DNA of 36,896 nucleotides from an uncultured Acetatifactor sp. (GTDB lineage: Bacteria; Bacillota; Clostridia; Lachnospirales; Lachnospiraceae), in NCBI GenBank assembly GCA_910584235.1, contig CAJTZD010000005.1:77113-114008 (forward strand). Reading direction: 5' to 3'. Below, piece by piece: positions 1 to 7,420 of this stretch (positions are counted from its first letter, which is position 1; each line of letters begins with the position of its first letter). Position numbers and translations under genes: made by a program. The notes beneath the pieces are model-generated. The model was given only the letters and a program-made list of their open reading frames with translations. It searched no databases and had not been told where the DNA came from.

Positions 1-57
1 AGTTTTCTCCCATTTTCACTAGCTTTGCCGCTTCGGTCGTACGACCAAGCTGTCTTT
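1..57. repeat. Duplicated prfA 3' end plus palindromic linker at window edge
   Basis: The first 33 bases repeat exactly at 58-90, which is the 3' end of prfA. Between the copies lies a 24-base linker holding the perfect 12-base palindrome GGTCGTACGACC (35-46), flanked by GCTT and AAGC to make a longer imperfect inverted repeat (30-50). No gene is visible here. It may be a real tandem duplication downstream of prfA or an assembly artefact at a contig edge. Confidence 0.7.
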
Positions 58-1132
58 AGTTTTCTCCCATTTTCACTAGCTTTGCCGCTTGGTCGGCGGC
101 GATGCAGGCGTCCAGGATCTCCTGGATATCTCCGTTCATGACCTTATCCAGCTTGTAGATAGTCAGGCCTATGCGGTGGTCCGTGACGCGGCCCTGGGGA
201 AAATTGTAGGTGCGGATTTTCTCGGAGCGATCTCCCGTACCGATCTGGCTGCGACGCAGCTCCGCTTCCGCGTCATGACGCTGCTGCTGCTCTATGTCGT
301 ACAGCTTTGACTTCAGCAGCGCAAAGGCCTTGGCCTTGTTCTGCAGCTGGGACTTCTCCGTCTGGCTGTACACCACAATGCCAGTGGGATAATGGGTCAG
401 ACGCACTGCGGAATCCGTAGTATTCACGCACTGACCCCCGTTTCCGGACGCACGCATAACGTCTATACGGATATCCTTTTCATCGATAACAATATCAATG
501 TCCTCATCTACTTCCGGCATCACCGCCACGCTGATGGTTGAGGTGTGGATGCGCCCGCCGCTCTCCGTCTCCGGCACACGCTGTACGCGGTGGACGCCGC
601 TCTCATATTTCATTTTGGAATATGCGCCCTGGCCGATTATGGTAAACTGTACCTCTTTCATGCCTCCAATGCCGATTTCATCTACGTTCAATGTCTCCAC
701 TTTCCAGCGCTGGCTCTCCGCATAGTGCACATACATCCGATAGATCTCCGCCGCAAACAGCGCCGCTTCATCTCCGCCCGCACCGGCGCGGATCTCTACA
801 ATTACATTCTTATCATCATTCGGATCCTTTGGAAGCAGCAGAATCTTCAGCTCCTGTTCCAGCTCCTCCACGCGCTTTTTGTTCTCGCCCAAAGTCTCCT
901 TTAGCATTTCCCGCATTTCCTCATCGCTCTCTCCCTCCAGCATCTCCAGAGAGTCCTGAATTTCCTGTCCGCACTTCTTATATTCCATGTAAGCATCCAC
1001 AATGGGTGTCAGATCGCTCTGCTCTTTCATCAGCTTCCGGAACCGCTCCTGATTGGCAGCCACCGTAGGCTCATGGAGCTCGCTTAAAATCTCTTCAAAC
1101 CGAATCAGCAAATCTTCTAATTTATCGAACAT
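56..1132 (-). CDS. prfA: Peptide chain release factor 1 (RF1)
   Basis: RF1 recognises UAA and UAG stop codons in the ribosomal A site and triggers release of the finished protein. The 358-residue product has the usual family length. An N-terminal helical domain is followed by the codon-recognition region (HRVQRVPETESGGR, the RF1 PxT-type loop) and the catalytic GGQ motif, with the glutamine near residue 234 (RASGNGGQ). I chose the start at 1132 (MFDKLEDLL) because GAGG lies a few bases upstream and RF1 proteins begin this way. A start at 1144 would overlap the prmC stop as ATGA and is less likely. It is the last gene of a tight minus-strand operon after yqhQ and prmC, and PrmC modifies its GGQ glutamine. 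Confidence 0.97.
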   Translation of the reverse strand: MFDKLEDLLIRFEEILSELHEPTVAANQERFRKLMKEQSDLTPIVDAYMEYKKCGQEIQDSLEMLEGESDEEMREMLKETLGENKKRVEELEQELKILLLPKDPNDDKNVIVEIRAGAGGDEAALFAAEIYRMYVHYAESQRWKVETLNVDEIGIGGMKEVQFTIIGQGAYSKMKYESGVHRVQRVPETESGGRIHTSTISVAVMPEVDEDIDIVIDEKDIRIDVMRASGNGGQCVNTTDSAVRLTHYPTGIVVYSQTEKSQLQNKAKAFALLKSKLYDIEQQQRHDAEAELRRSQIGTGDRSEKIRTYNFPQGRVTDHRIGLTIYKLDKVMNGDIQEILDACIAADQAAKLVKMGEN

Positions 1133-1140
1133 ATTTCCTC

Positions 1141-2055
1141 TCATTCTGCTGCAGAAGCAGCCCCTAAACTTACCTGTCCCCAGCCCAGCGTCCCATACAC
1201 CACCCGGTCCAGCCCCGCATAATCTTTCACCACATTTATCTCCAGAAAACCCGCTTTCTCCATCAGCTCCCTGACATCCCCGGCCTGATCATATCCGATC
1301 TCCAGAAAAAGCATTCCGCCGCCCACAAGATACTCCCTGCTCTCCTGCGTTATCCTGCGATAGAAGAAAAGGCCGTCCCCGCCGCCGTCTAGTGCAAGCA
1401 CAGGCTCATGCTCTCTTACCTCCGGCATCAAAGTACAAATTACCTCCCCGGGAATATATGGAGGGTTAGATACGATCATATCAAATTTTCCCTGCACCCG
1501 CTCAAACAGATCACTCTGTATGAACGAGATGCTGCCGGGCCTGCACACCACATCGTCCCACTGACAGTAAACACGCCTCTCCAACAGCTTTTCCGCGTTC
1601 CGCTTTGCAGTCTCCAGCGCTTCCCCGGAAATATCCGTCCCTACGCCCTCGCAGTCATTGGAATAGTGCAGAAGACTGATCAGGATACATCCGGACCCCG
1701 TACACAGATCCAGGATCCGCATACCGTCATGCAGATTCCGCAGCGCCTCTTCCACCAGAATCTCCGTATCCTGCCTGGGAATCAACACATGCTCATTCAC
1801 GGAGAATTCCAGTCCCATGAACTCCTGCACCCCCGTAAGCTGCTGCAGAGGAATCCTTTTCTCCCGCCCGTCAATCAGTTCGCGATAACGCTCCTGTTCC
1901 CGGACTTCTAACATTCTGTCCCCATGAACCAGCAAGTCATTGCGCCCAGTCCCGCAGACATACTCCAGCAAAAGTCTGGCATCCAACTGCGCCTCAGGAA
2001 TTCCGGCGCTTTCCAGCCTGTGCTTTCCCCAATGATATATTTCCCCGTATGTCAT
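1141..2055 (-). CDS. prmC: Peptide chain release factor N5-glutamine methyltransferase PrmC (HemK)
   Basis: This is the S-adenosylmethionine-dependent enzyme that methylates the glutamine of the GGQ motif in release factors. The 304-residue protein has an N-terminal helical substrate-binding domain, then a Rossmann methyltransferase domain with a glycine-rich SAM site (ILDLCTGSGCI) and the diagnostic NPPY motif (SNPPYIPG) that holds the target glutamine. The region around residues 155-172 (ERRVYCQWDDVVCRPG) looks like a small insertion relative to short PrmC proteins. It starts 3 bases after the yqhQ stop and ends within a few bases of the prfA start, so the three genes are almost certainly one transcript. 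Confidence 0.96.
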   Translation of the reverse strand: MTYGEIYHWGKHRLESAGIPEAQLDARLLLEYVCGTGRNDLLVHGDRMLEVREQERYRELIDGREKRIPLQQLTGVQEFMGLEFSVNEHVLIPRQDTEILVEEALRNLHDGMRILDLCTGSGCILISLLHYSNDCEGVGTDISGEALETAKRNAEKLLERRVYCQWDDVVCRPGSISFIQSDLFERVQGKFDMIVSNPPYIPGEVICTLMPEVREHEPVLALDGGGDGLFFYRRITQESREYLVGGGMLFLEIGYDQAGDVRELMEKAGFLEINVVKDYAGLDRVVYGTLGWGQVSLGAASAAE

Positions 2056-2058
2056 GCG

Positions 2059-3027
2059 TCAGTCATCCTCTTCCTCGGAGTCCTCTGTCTCATACCCAAA
2101 GTTGTCCCTTAAATACTGCTTCCAGTCAAATACGGCTTCCACTGCGGCGATAGCCACCTCTGCCATACTTTTATCCGGCTCCTTTGTAGTCATCCGCTGA
2201 ATCGCCATGCCCGGCGCAGAGAGAATCTGTATGAAAATATTGCTGCTGCGTCCCGCCAGCCGGATAATCTCATAGGAAATTCCCGCCACCACAGGCATCA
2301 GCGCAATCCTGATTGCCACCCTGGCCGCAGGATTCTCCACCCGAATGAAGAAAAACAATACAATACTCACCAGAAATACAAAAAAGATAAAGCTGGTTCC
2401 GCATCTTTTATGAAGCCTGGAGCTGCGCATCACATTCTCCACAGTCAAAGGTCTCCCCCGCTCAATGCAATTGATACACTTATGCTCCGCCCCGTGATAA
2501 CAGTATAACCGCCTGATATCTTTCATCAGGCTGATCCCTGTTACATAGAGAATAAAAATCAGGATACGCATGACACCTTCAATAATGGCTAACAGCGACT
2601 GATTCCGCAGAGAGTCTTTCAGCAGAGAAGACAGATAATAAGGCAGCACCACGAAAATCCCCAGTGCCAGCACAATGGCAAAGCAGGTGACCAGCGCCGA
2701 TAAAAGCTTTTCTCCGGTCTCATTCTTCTGCTTTTTCTCCCCAGAATGTTTTTCGTCCGCAGTCTCTTCCTCTTCATAAAAAGAGGCGGAAAAATTCAGG
2801 CATTTCATGCCCAGTACCAATGAATCTATGAAATTAAATATACCTCTGACAAAAGGAATCTCCTTTAACTTGCTGCCGGGCAGGATCCCTGTTTCATTGC
2901 CCGTCTCTACGCTGATACCTCCGTCAGGCCGCCGCACGGCCACAGCATATTTTTCCTTGTTTTTCATCATAATACCCTCCAGCACAGCCTGCCCGCCGAT
3001 GCCGGAATAACGGCTCTTCTTTGCCAT
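2059..3027 (-). CDS. yqhQ: DUF1385 family membrane protein (YqhQ-like)
   Basis: The 322-residue protein opens with the DUF1385 signature (IGGQAVLEGIMMKNKEKYAVAVRRPDG). It has several hydrophobic membrane segments in the middle (about residues 110-165 and 205-265) and the conserved YHGAEHKCINC motif, whose His, Glu and Cys residues suggest a metal or redox site. The molecular function of this family is unknown. The start at 3027 follows GGAGGAAAGAGT, a strong ribosome binding site. It heads the yqhQ-prmC-prfA gene group, an arrangement common in Firmicutes next to rpmE. The last residues are strongly acidic (EDSEEEDD). Confidence 0.92.
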   Translation of the reverse strand: MAKKSRYSGIGGQAVLEGIMMKNKEKYAVAVRRPDGGISVETGNETGILPGSKLKEIPFVRGIFNFIDSLVLGMKCLNFSASFYEEEETADEKHSGEKKQKNETGEKLLSALVTCFAIVLALGIFVVLPYYLSSLLKDSLRNQSLLAIIEGVMRILIFILYVTGISLMKDIRRLYCYHGAEHKCINCIERGRPLTVENVMRSSRLHKRCGTSFIFFVFLVSIVLFFFIRVENPAARVAIRIALMPVVAGISYEIIRLAGRSSNIFIQILSAPGMAIQRMTTKEPDKSMAEVAIAAVEAVFDWKQYLRDNFGYETEDSEEEDD

Positions 3028-3036
3028 ACTCTTTCC

Positions 3037-3121
3037 TCCGATGAATGCTCTTCCTTAATGAATGTATGTCTTCAATGAATGCATTTCTTCAATGAATGCA
3101 TTTCTTCAATGAATGCATTTC
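3037..3121. repeat. 17-bp tandem repeat upstream of yqhQ
   Basis: The 17-base unit TTCAATGAATGCATTTC occurs three times without change (3071-3087, 3088-3104, 3105-3121). Two decayed copies precede it (3054-3070 and 3037-3053), giving five units in line. The most decayed unit overlaps the ribosome binding site of yqhQ. Each exact unit contains the palindrome AATGCATT. The array would be transcribed as the 5' leader of the yqhQ operon. Confidence 0.85.
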
Positions 3122-3139
3122 TTCATTTCCATCTCAAAT

Positions 3140-3182
3140 AGCTTTAGCTGAGGCCTCTCTGAAAAAGCCATCCGCTAAAGCT
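3140..3182. other. 9-bp inverted repeat between rpmE and yqhQ
   Basis: AGCTTTAGC at 3140-3148 is matched by its exact complement GCTAAAGCT at 3174-3182, with a 25-base loop. It could fold as an RNA hairpin in the leader of the yqhQ operon or act as a second, weak terminator after rpmE. There is no T-run, so its role is open. Confidence 0.45.
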
Positions 3183-3195
3183 CTCTGATATCATG

Positions 3196-3230
3196 TGAAA
3201 AAGGTTGAGATGCAATCACCCCAACCTTTC
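3196..3230 (-). terminator. Intrinsic terminator after rpmE
   Basis: On the minus strand the stem AAAGGTTG ... CAACCTTT (plus positions 3222-3229 and 3200-3207) is followed by a run of five T residues. It sits just after the rpmE stop and should separate rpmE transcription from the yqhQ operon. Confidence 0.8.
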
Positions 3231-3239
3231 CTGCGATTC

Positions 3240-3440
3240 CTATTTGACGCCGTATTTCTTGTTGAACTTCTCAATACGTCCATCGGCTCTGGCTGTCTTC
3301 TGCTGGCCGGTGTAGAACGGATGGCACTTGGAACAAACTTCAACGTGAATCTCAGGCTTGGTAGAGCCTGTCACGAAAGTATTCCCGCAGTTACATGTCA
3401 CGGTTGCCTGATAGTACTTAGGATGGATTCCTTCCTTCAT
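3240..3440 (-). CDS. rpmE: 50S ribosomal protein L31 (bL31, zinc-binding form)
   Basis: The 66-residue bL31 starts MKEGIHPKYYQATVTC and carries the zinc ligands of the C+ form: Cys16, Cys18, Cys36 and Cys39 (CNCG ... CSKC), followed by HPFYTGQQK. It is a large-subunit protein in the intersubunit bridge B1b region. The start at 3440 follows GAGAGGTG, and a longer reading frame extending to 3524 is leader sequence. It lies just after rho, the usual Firmicutes order, but has its own promoter downstream of the rho stop. Confidence 0.97.
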   Translation of the reverse strand: MKEGIHPKYYQATVTCNCGNTFVTGSTKPEIHVEVCSKCHPFYTGQQKTARADGRIEKFNKKYGVK

Positions 3441-3464
3441 CTTGTTCACCTCTCTATAAATAGA

Positions 3465-3478
3465 TTCGCAGCTGCGAA
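3465..3478. promoter_or_regulatory. 14-bp palindrome in the rpmE 5' leader
   Basis: TTCGCAGCTGCGAA is a perfect palindrome in the rpmE leader, about 25 bases upstream of the start codon. As RNA it could form a short hairpin. Autogenous control of rpmE by L31 binding to a leader hairpin is known in Escherichia coli. Whether this element does the same is inference. Confidence 0.4.
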
Positions 3479-3535
3479 GCTTTAGGTAATCTCGTTCACA
3501 TCCGCACTGCTTATGGAACCACAAACAGCGCTATT

Positions 3536-3564
3536 ATTGTAGCACAAGGACAGCGCAGTTGCAA
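3536..3564 (-). promoter_or_regulatory. Promoter of rpmE
   Basis: On the minus strand TTGCAA (plus 3559-3564), a 17-base spacer and TACAAT (plus 3536-3541) form a good housekeeping promoter. It lies just past the rho stop codon, so rpmE can be transcribed independently of rho with a leader of roughly 90 bases. Confidence 0.7.
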
Positions 3565-3572
3565 GTCTTATT

Positions 3573-5303
3573 TTAAATAAATTTGTTTCTTTTTACCATC
3601 TGGACAAATTCATTGTTGTTCCTGGTCCGGGCAAACATATCCAGAATCCGGTCTGTGGCCTCGTCGGACTTTAATCCGTTCAAAGCCCTCCGCATAATAT
3701 TGATGGCATCCAGCTCTTCGCTGGTCAGAAGCAAGTCCTCTCTTCTGGTGCCGGACTTGGCCAGGTCGATGGCCGGGAAGATACGCTTCTCGGACAGCTT
3801 TCTGTCCAGAATCATTTCCATATTGCCCGTACTCTTGAATTCCTCATAGATGACATCGTCCATCTTGCTGCCCGTATCCACCAGGGCCGTGGCCAGAATC
3901 GTCAGGCTGCCGCCGCCGCGCATGTTCCTGGCTGCGCCGAAGAACCGCTTGGGCATATGGAGCGCCGCAGGATCCAGACCGCCGGAAAGAGTGCGCCCGC
4001 TGGGCGGTACTACCAGATTGTATGCTCTTGCCAGACGCGTAATGCTGTCCAGCAGGATAATGACGTCCTTTTTATGCTCCACCAGGCGTTTCGCGCGCTC
4101 GATGACCATCTCGGACACTCTCTTGTGATGCTCGGGCAGCTCATCGAATGTGGAATAGATGACTTCTACATTGGTGCCGATAATAGCCTCTTTCACATCC
4201 GTCACTTCCTCGGGACGTTCGTCAATGAGCAGTATCAGCATATGCACATTGGGATCCGTGCGCAGAATAGACTTTGCCACCTCTTTGAGCAGGGTCGTCT
4301 TACCTGCCTTGGGGGGAGATACAATCATGCCGCGCTGTCCCTTGCCGATAGGACTGACCAGATCCATAACCCGCATGGCCACGCTGCTGCCCGGGGTTTC
4401 CAGGCGGATGCGCTCATCTGGGAAGATGGGCGTCATATCCTCAAAGGCCTTACGCTTGGACGCCTCCTCAATGGTATACCCGTTGATAGTACGGATAAAC
4501 AGCAGTGCGCTGAACTTTTCCTGCTGAGTCTTGATGCGCTTGTTGCCCCGCAGAATGTCCCCTGTCTTAAGCCCGAAGCGCCTGATCTGACTGGGAGCCA
4601 CATAGACATCATTCTCCCCTGGCAGATAGTTCTCACAACGGATAAAGCCATAGCCGTCCGGCATGACTTCCAGAATACCGCTGGCCTCCTCGCCGCTGTC
4701 AAGCTCCTTGGGATATGTCTTCTCGTCATAGACCTCCGTGGAACGAGTGGTACGCTGCTGCGTTGCAGGCGCAGGTGTCTGAGGCGGTGTCTGCGCGGAT
4801 GCAGCGGCAGGCGCAGGCTGCTGGGTTCCCGCCTGTGTCTGCTGAGACGGCGCGGGGGACGGTGCCTGCTGAGACACCGCAGGCGCGGGTGTCCCCGGCG
4901 CTGTCTTGGGCGGCGTCTGCTGGACCGATGCCGGCTGGGACGATACGGATGCCGCAGGCGGTTCCTCCGCTTTCTTCATCCGCTCGGCTGCAGACTCTGC
5001 CTTATAACCGCTCTCATCCCTCACCATTTTATGCGCGGAAGCACTCCGCTGCTGGGAAGAAGACGGCCGCTTATTCGTCACAACACTGCGCTTGCGCGCA
5101 GGCTCCGGCGCGCTCTCTCCGCTTTCCTTTACAGCCTCCTGTTTCGGAGCTTCTTCCGCCTCCTGCTTCTTTATCCTTTCATCCTCAGTCAACATGGCCT
5201 CCACCAGTTCGGCCTTTTTCATGGAAGATGTACCTTTAAGCCCGCGTACCTTTGCGAGCTCTTTTAACTGTACAAGTGCCAATGATTCATACTTTTCTTT
5301 CAT
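3573..5303 (-). CDS. rho: Transcription termination factor Rho with long disordered insert
   Basis: Rho is a hexameric RNA-dependent ATPase that pulls RNA out of elongating RNA polymerase. Residues 5-45 form the Rho N-terminal SAP-like domain (LKELAKVRGLKGTSSMKKAELVEAML). About residues 50-195 are a low-complexity insert rich in Ala, Pro, Gln and Ser. The cold-shock-like RNA-binding domain follows (SGILEVMPDGYGFIRCENYLPG). The ATPase core has the P-loop SPPKAGKTTLLK near residue 335, Walker B LILLIDERPEEV, and the conserved NMRGGGSLTILATALVDTGS region. At 576 residues it is about 150 longer than E. coli Rho, all in the insert. The start at 5303 follows AGGAGGAATCT. Confidence 0.97.
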   Translation of the reverse strand: MKEKYESLALVQLKELAKVRGLKGTSSMKKAELVEAMLTEDERIKKQEAEEAPKQEAVKESGESAPEPARKRSVVTNKRPSSSQQRSASAHKMVRDESGYKAESAAERMKKAEEPPAASVSSQPASVQQTPPKTAPGTPAPAVSQQAPSPAPSQQTQAGTQQPAPAAASAQTPPQTPAPATQQRTTRSTEVYDEKTYPKELDSGEEASGILEVMPDGYGFIRCENYLPGENDVYVAPSQIRRFGLKTGDILRGNKRIKTQQEKFSALLFIRTINGYTIEEASKRKAFEDMTPIFPDERIRLETPGSSVAMRVMDLVSPIGKGQRGMIVSPPKAGKTTLLKEVAKSILRTDPNVHMLILLIDERPEEVTDVKEAIIGTNVEVIYSTFDELPEHHKRVSEMVIERAKRLVEHKKDVIILLDSITRLARAYNLVVPPSGRTLSGGLDPAALHMPKRFFGAARNMRGGGSLTILATALVDTGSKMDDVIYEEFKSTGNMEMILDRKLSEKRIFPAIDLAKSGTRREDLLLTSEELDAINIMRRALNGLKSDEATDRILDMFARTRNNNEFVQMVKRNKFI

Positions 5304-5443
5304 AGATTCCTCCTGATCTTAATTATCGCAGGACAACAGAAAAACGCCCTATGCATTCTATTGTCATGAATAAGGGGGGCACAGCTGATTAGACATGATG
5401 TGCAGCCTTGATATGCATGGTCGAACCCATACCTCGTAGCTTC

Positions 5444-5472
5444 ATTATAATACACTTTTCCTAAAATAGGAA
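5444..5472 (-). promoter_or_regulatory. Putative rho promoter -10 with inverted repeat at -35
   Basis: A minus-strand TATAAT lies at plus 5444-5449. The expected -35 position holds no TTGACA-like hexamer. It is covered instead by the inverted repeat TTCCTA-AAA-TAGGAA (5458-5472). This arrangement fits a weak promoter with an activator or repressor site. The rho leader would be about 130 bases long. Confidence 0.45.
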
Positions 5473-5491
5473 CCCCTAAAATATAAAAAAC

Positions 5492-5520
5492 TTGCGAAAG
5501 ACGGCAAACTATTATATGAT
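5492..5520 (+). promoter_or_regulatory. Promoter of the malic enzyme gene
   Basis: TTGCGA (5492-5497), a 17-base spacer and TATGAT (5515-5520) form a clear promoter. It overlaps the upstream part of the open frame, which shows that the coding start must be downstream, at 5576. Confidence 0.7.
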
Positions 5521-5575
5521 ACTGGTAGTCGGAGTATATATGCCATTATCAGCCAAACAGAAAAGAGGTAGACCA

Positions 5576-6727
5576 ATGACAAACAATGAGAAGTCTCTTA
5601 TGATGCACGAACAGTGGAACGGTAAGCTGGAAATCGTATCCAAAGCTCCCGTGAAGTCCAGGGAGGATCTGGCAATCGCCTACACCCCGGGCGTGGCAGA
5701 GCCCTGCAAGGTCATCGCCAGGGACAAAGAAGAAGCATACAAGTACACCATGAAAGCCAACACCGTGGCCGTGGTTTCCGACGGAAGCGCTGTTTTGGGG
5801 CTGGGCAATATCGGCCCCCATGCCGCTATGCCCGTCATGGAGGGGAAAGCCGTTCTCTTTAAAGAATTCGGCGGGGTCAATGCCATCCCCATCTGCCTGG
5901 ACACACAGGACACCGAGGAAATCATCAAAGCCGTCATGTGGCTGGCTCCCGCTTTCGGCGGCATCAATCTGGAGGATATCAGCGCCCCCAGGTGTTTTGA
6001 GATTGAAGAAAGACTGAACGCGGCACTGGATATCCCGGTCTTCCATGACGATCAGCACGGCACCGCCATCGTTGTGCTGGCAGGCATCATCAATGCCCTG
6101 AAAGTCGTGGGCAAGCGAAAGGAAGACTGTCGTGTAGTTGTAAACGGGGCCGGCAGCGCAGGTGTGGCTATCACGAAACTGCTTCTGACTTACGGTTTCT
6201 CTAACATTCTCATGTGCGATAAAGTGGGCATCCTCTCCAGGACCACAGAGGGCCTGAACTGGATGCAGCAGAAAATGACGGAGGTCACCAATCCGGCAGG
6301 CGAGAGCGGCACCCTGGCCGATGCCCTCAAAGGAGCGGACGTCTTTGTGGGAGTATCCGCCCCCAATATCGTCACGGCCGAAATGGTGCGCTCCATGAAC
6401 CATGACGCCATCCTGTTTGCCATGGCCAATCCTGTGCCGGAGATTATGCCGGATGCGGCAAAAGCCGCGGGCGCCCGGGTGGTGGGCACCGGACGCAGCG
6501 ATTTCCCCAATCAGGTGAACAATGTGGTAGCGTTCCCCGGCATCTTCAAGGGCGCGCTGGAGGGACGGGCTTCGCGGATCACAGAAGAAATGAAACTGGC
6601 CGCCGCGGAGGCTATTGCAGCCCTGGTGCCGGCAGAAGAGCTGAACGAGGACAATATTATGCCGGAGGCTTTCAATCCAAAAGTAGCCGAGCTGGTGGCG
6701 GAAGCGGTAAAATCCCATATCCGCTAA
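5576..6727 (+). CDS. Malic enzyme, oxaloacetate-decarboxylating type
   Basis: Malic enzyme converts malate to pyruvate and CO2 while reducing NAD(P). The 383-residue product matches the short bacterial form without a phosphotransacetylase tail. The catalytic tyrosine is in AIAYTPGVAEPC (Tyr36), the catalytic lysine in GKAVLFKEFGG, and metal-binding acids in INLEDISAPRCFEIEE and FHDDQHGT. The dinucleotide-binding fold shows VVVNGAGSAGVAI. I chose the start MTNNEKSLM at 5576 because AGAGG lies just upstream and the promoter occupies 5492-5520. Cofactor preference (NAD or NADP) cannot be read with confidence. It is divergent from rho and not obviously co-transcribed with the next gene. Confidence 0.96.
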   Translation: MTNNEKSLMMHEQWNGKLEIVSKAPVKSREDLAIAYTPGVAEPCKVIARDKEEAYKYTMKANTVAVVSDGSAVLGLGNIGPHAAMPVMEGKAVLFKEFGGVNAIPICLDTQDTEEIIKAVMWLAPAFGGINLEDISAPRCFEIEERLNAALDIPVFHDDQHGTAIVVLAGIINALKVVGKRKEDCRVVVNGAGSAGVAITKLLLTYGFSNILMCDKVGILSRTTEGLNWMQQKMTEVTNPAGESGTLADALKGADVFVGVSAPNIVTAEMVRSMNHDAILFAMANPVPEIMPDAAKAAGARVVGTGRSDFPNQVNNVVAFPGIFKGALEGRASRITEEMKLAAAEAIAALVPAEELNEDNIMPEAFNPKVAELVAEAVKSHIR

Positions 6728-6859
6728 CGGTACCCGCAAACTGCGTCCGGGCCTGAAAGCACCGCGGCAAAGTCCGTATGCTCCGGAAAAGGCGGCAATG
6801 CTGCCTCTCTCCGGAAACGGCAAATAAAGAATTTACGGCTAGAAAAGGAAGTGTGGGAA

Positions 6860-7378
6860 ATGCTGCAGGATCCACTGACCCTCTACAAATTAATCGTGCT
6901 GTATATGCTGGACCGGGTCAACTTTCCTATGACCAACGCCCAGGTCAGCGATTATATTCTGGAAAAGGAATACACCAATTATCTCACTCTCCAGCAAGTT
7001 ATCAATGAGCTCACAGAAGCACATATGATCGCCCAGGAGACCATACGCAACCGCACCCATCTGTCCATCACGGCGGAGGGGCGGGAAACTCTGCGCTTTT
7101 TCCGGAACCTGATCAATTACGGCATCAAGCAGGATATCGATAACTATTTTAGGGAAAACGAATACGTGCTGCGCAACGAGGTCTCCGTGCTGGGTGACTA
7201 TTACTACACTGCCAGAGCCGGAGGATATGAAGCCCATCTGGTGGCAAAGGACAAAGATATCAATCTGGTGGACATCCGGATATCCGTGCCCACGGAGGAA
7301 ATTGCCGAGACCATCTGCAACAAATGGCAGAAGAAAAATCAGGAAATCTACCAATACCTGGTGGAGAAGCTTTTTTAG
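6860..7378 (+). CDS. DUF4364 family protein with winged-helix N-terminus
   Basis: The 172-residue protein matches DUF4364, a family of unknown function found mainly in Clostridia. The N-terminal part (PLTLYKLIVLYMLDRVNFPMTNAQVSDYIL ... LSITAEGRETL) has the shape of a PadR/ArsR-like winged helix-turn-helix. The C-terminal half (about 100-172) is alpha/beta and contains YYTARAGGYEAHLVAKDKDINLVDIRISVP. I prefer the ATG at 6860 over the GTG at 6851 because GGAA is correctly spaced for the former. It follows malic enzyme by 132 bases with no terminator recognised between them, so weak co-transcription is possible. Confidence 0.85.
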   Translation: MLQDPLTLYKLIVLYMLDRVNFPMTNAQVSDYILEKEYTNYLTLQQVINELTEAHMIAQETIRNRTHLSITAEGRETLRFFRNLINYGIKQDIDNYFRENEYVLRNEVSVLGDYYYTARAGGYEAHLVAKDKDINLVDIRISVPTEEIAETICNKWQKKNQEIYQYLVEKLF

Positions 7379-7385
7379 ACATGGA

Positions 7386-7420
7386 AAGAGACGCAGGGTC
7401 TACTCCTGCGCCTCTCTTTT
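7386..7420 (+). terminator. Terminator between DUF4364 gene and rarA
   Basis: GAGA-CGCAGG (7388-7397) pairs with CCTGCG-CCTCT (7404-7414), followed by CTTTT on the plus strand. It lies between convergent genes and overlaps the last codons of rarA. Confidence 0.65.

Noticed and set aside
3037..3121. CRISPR array
   Set aside because: The repeats are 17 bases and contiguous with no spacers.
3957..5267. 436-codon plus-strand frame opposite rho
   Set aside because: It is the reverse shadow of rho. The Arg/Leu/Cys-rich tract mirrors the Ala/Pro/Gln codons of Rho's insert, and rho has a clear start signal and all domain motifs.
5549..6823. 424-codon minus-strand frame opposite the malic enzyme gene
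   Set aside because: It has no ribosome binding site and no recognisable domain. It mirrors the strongly biased codons of malic enzyme.
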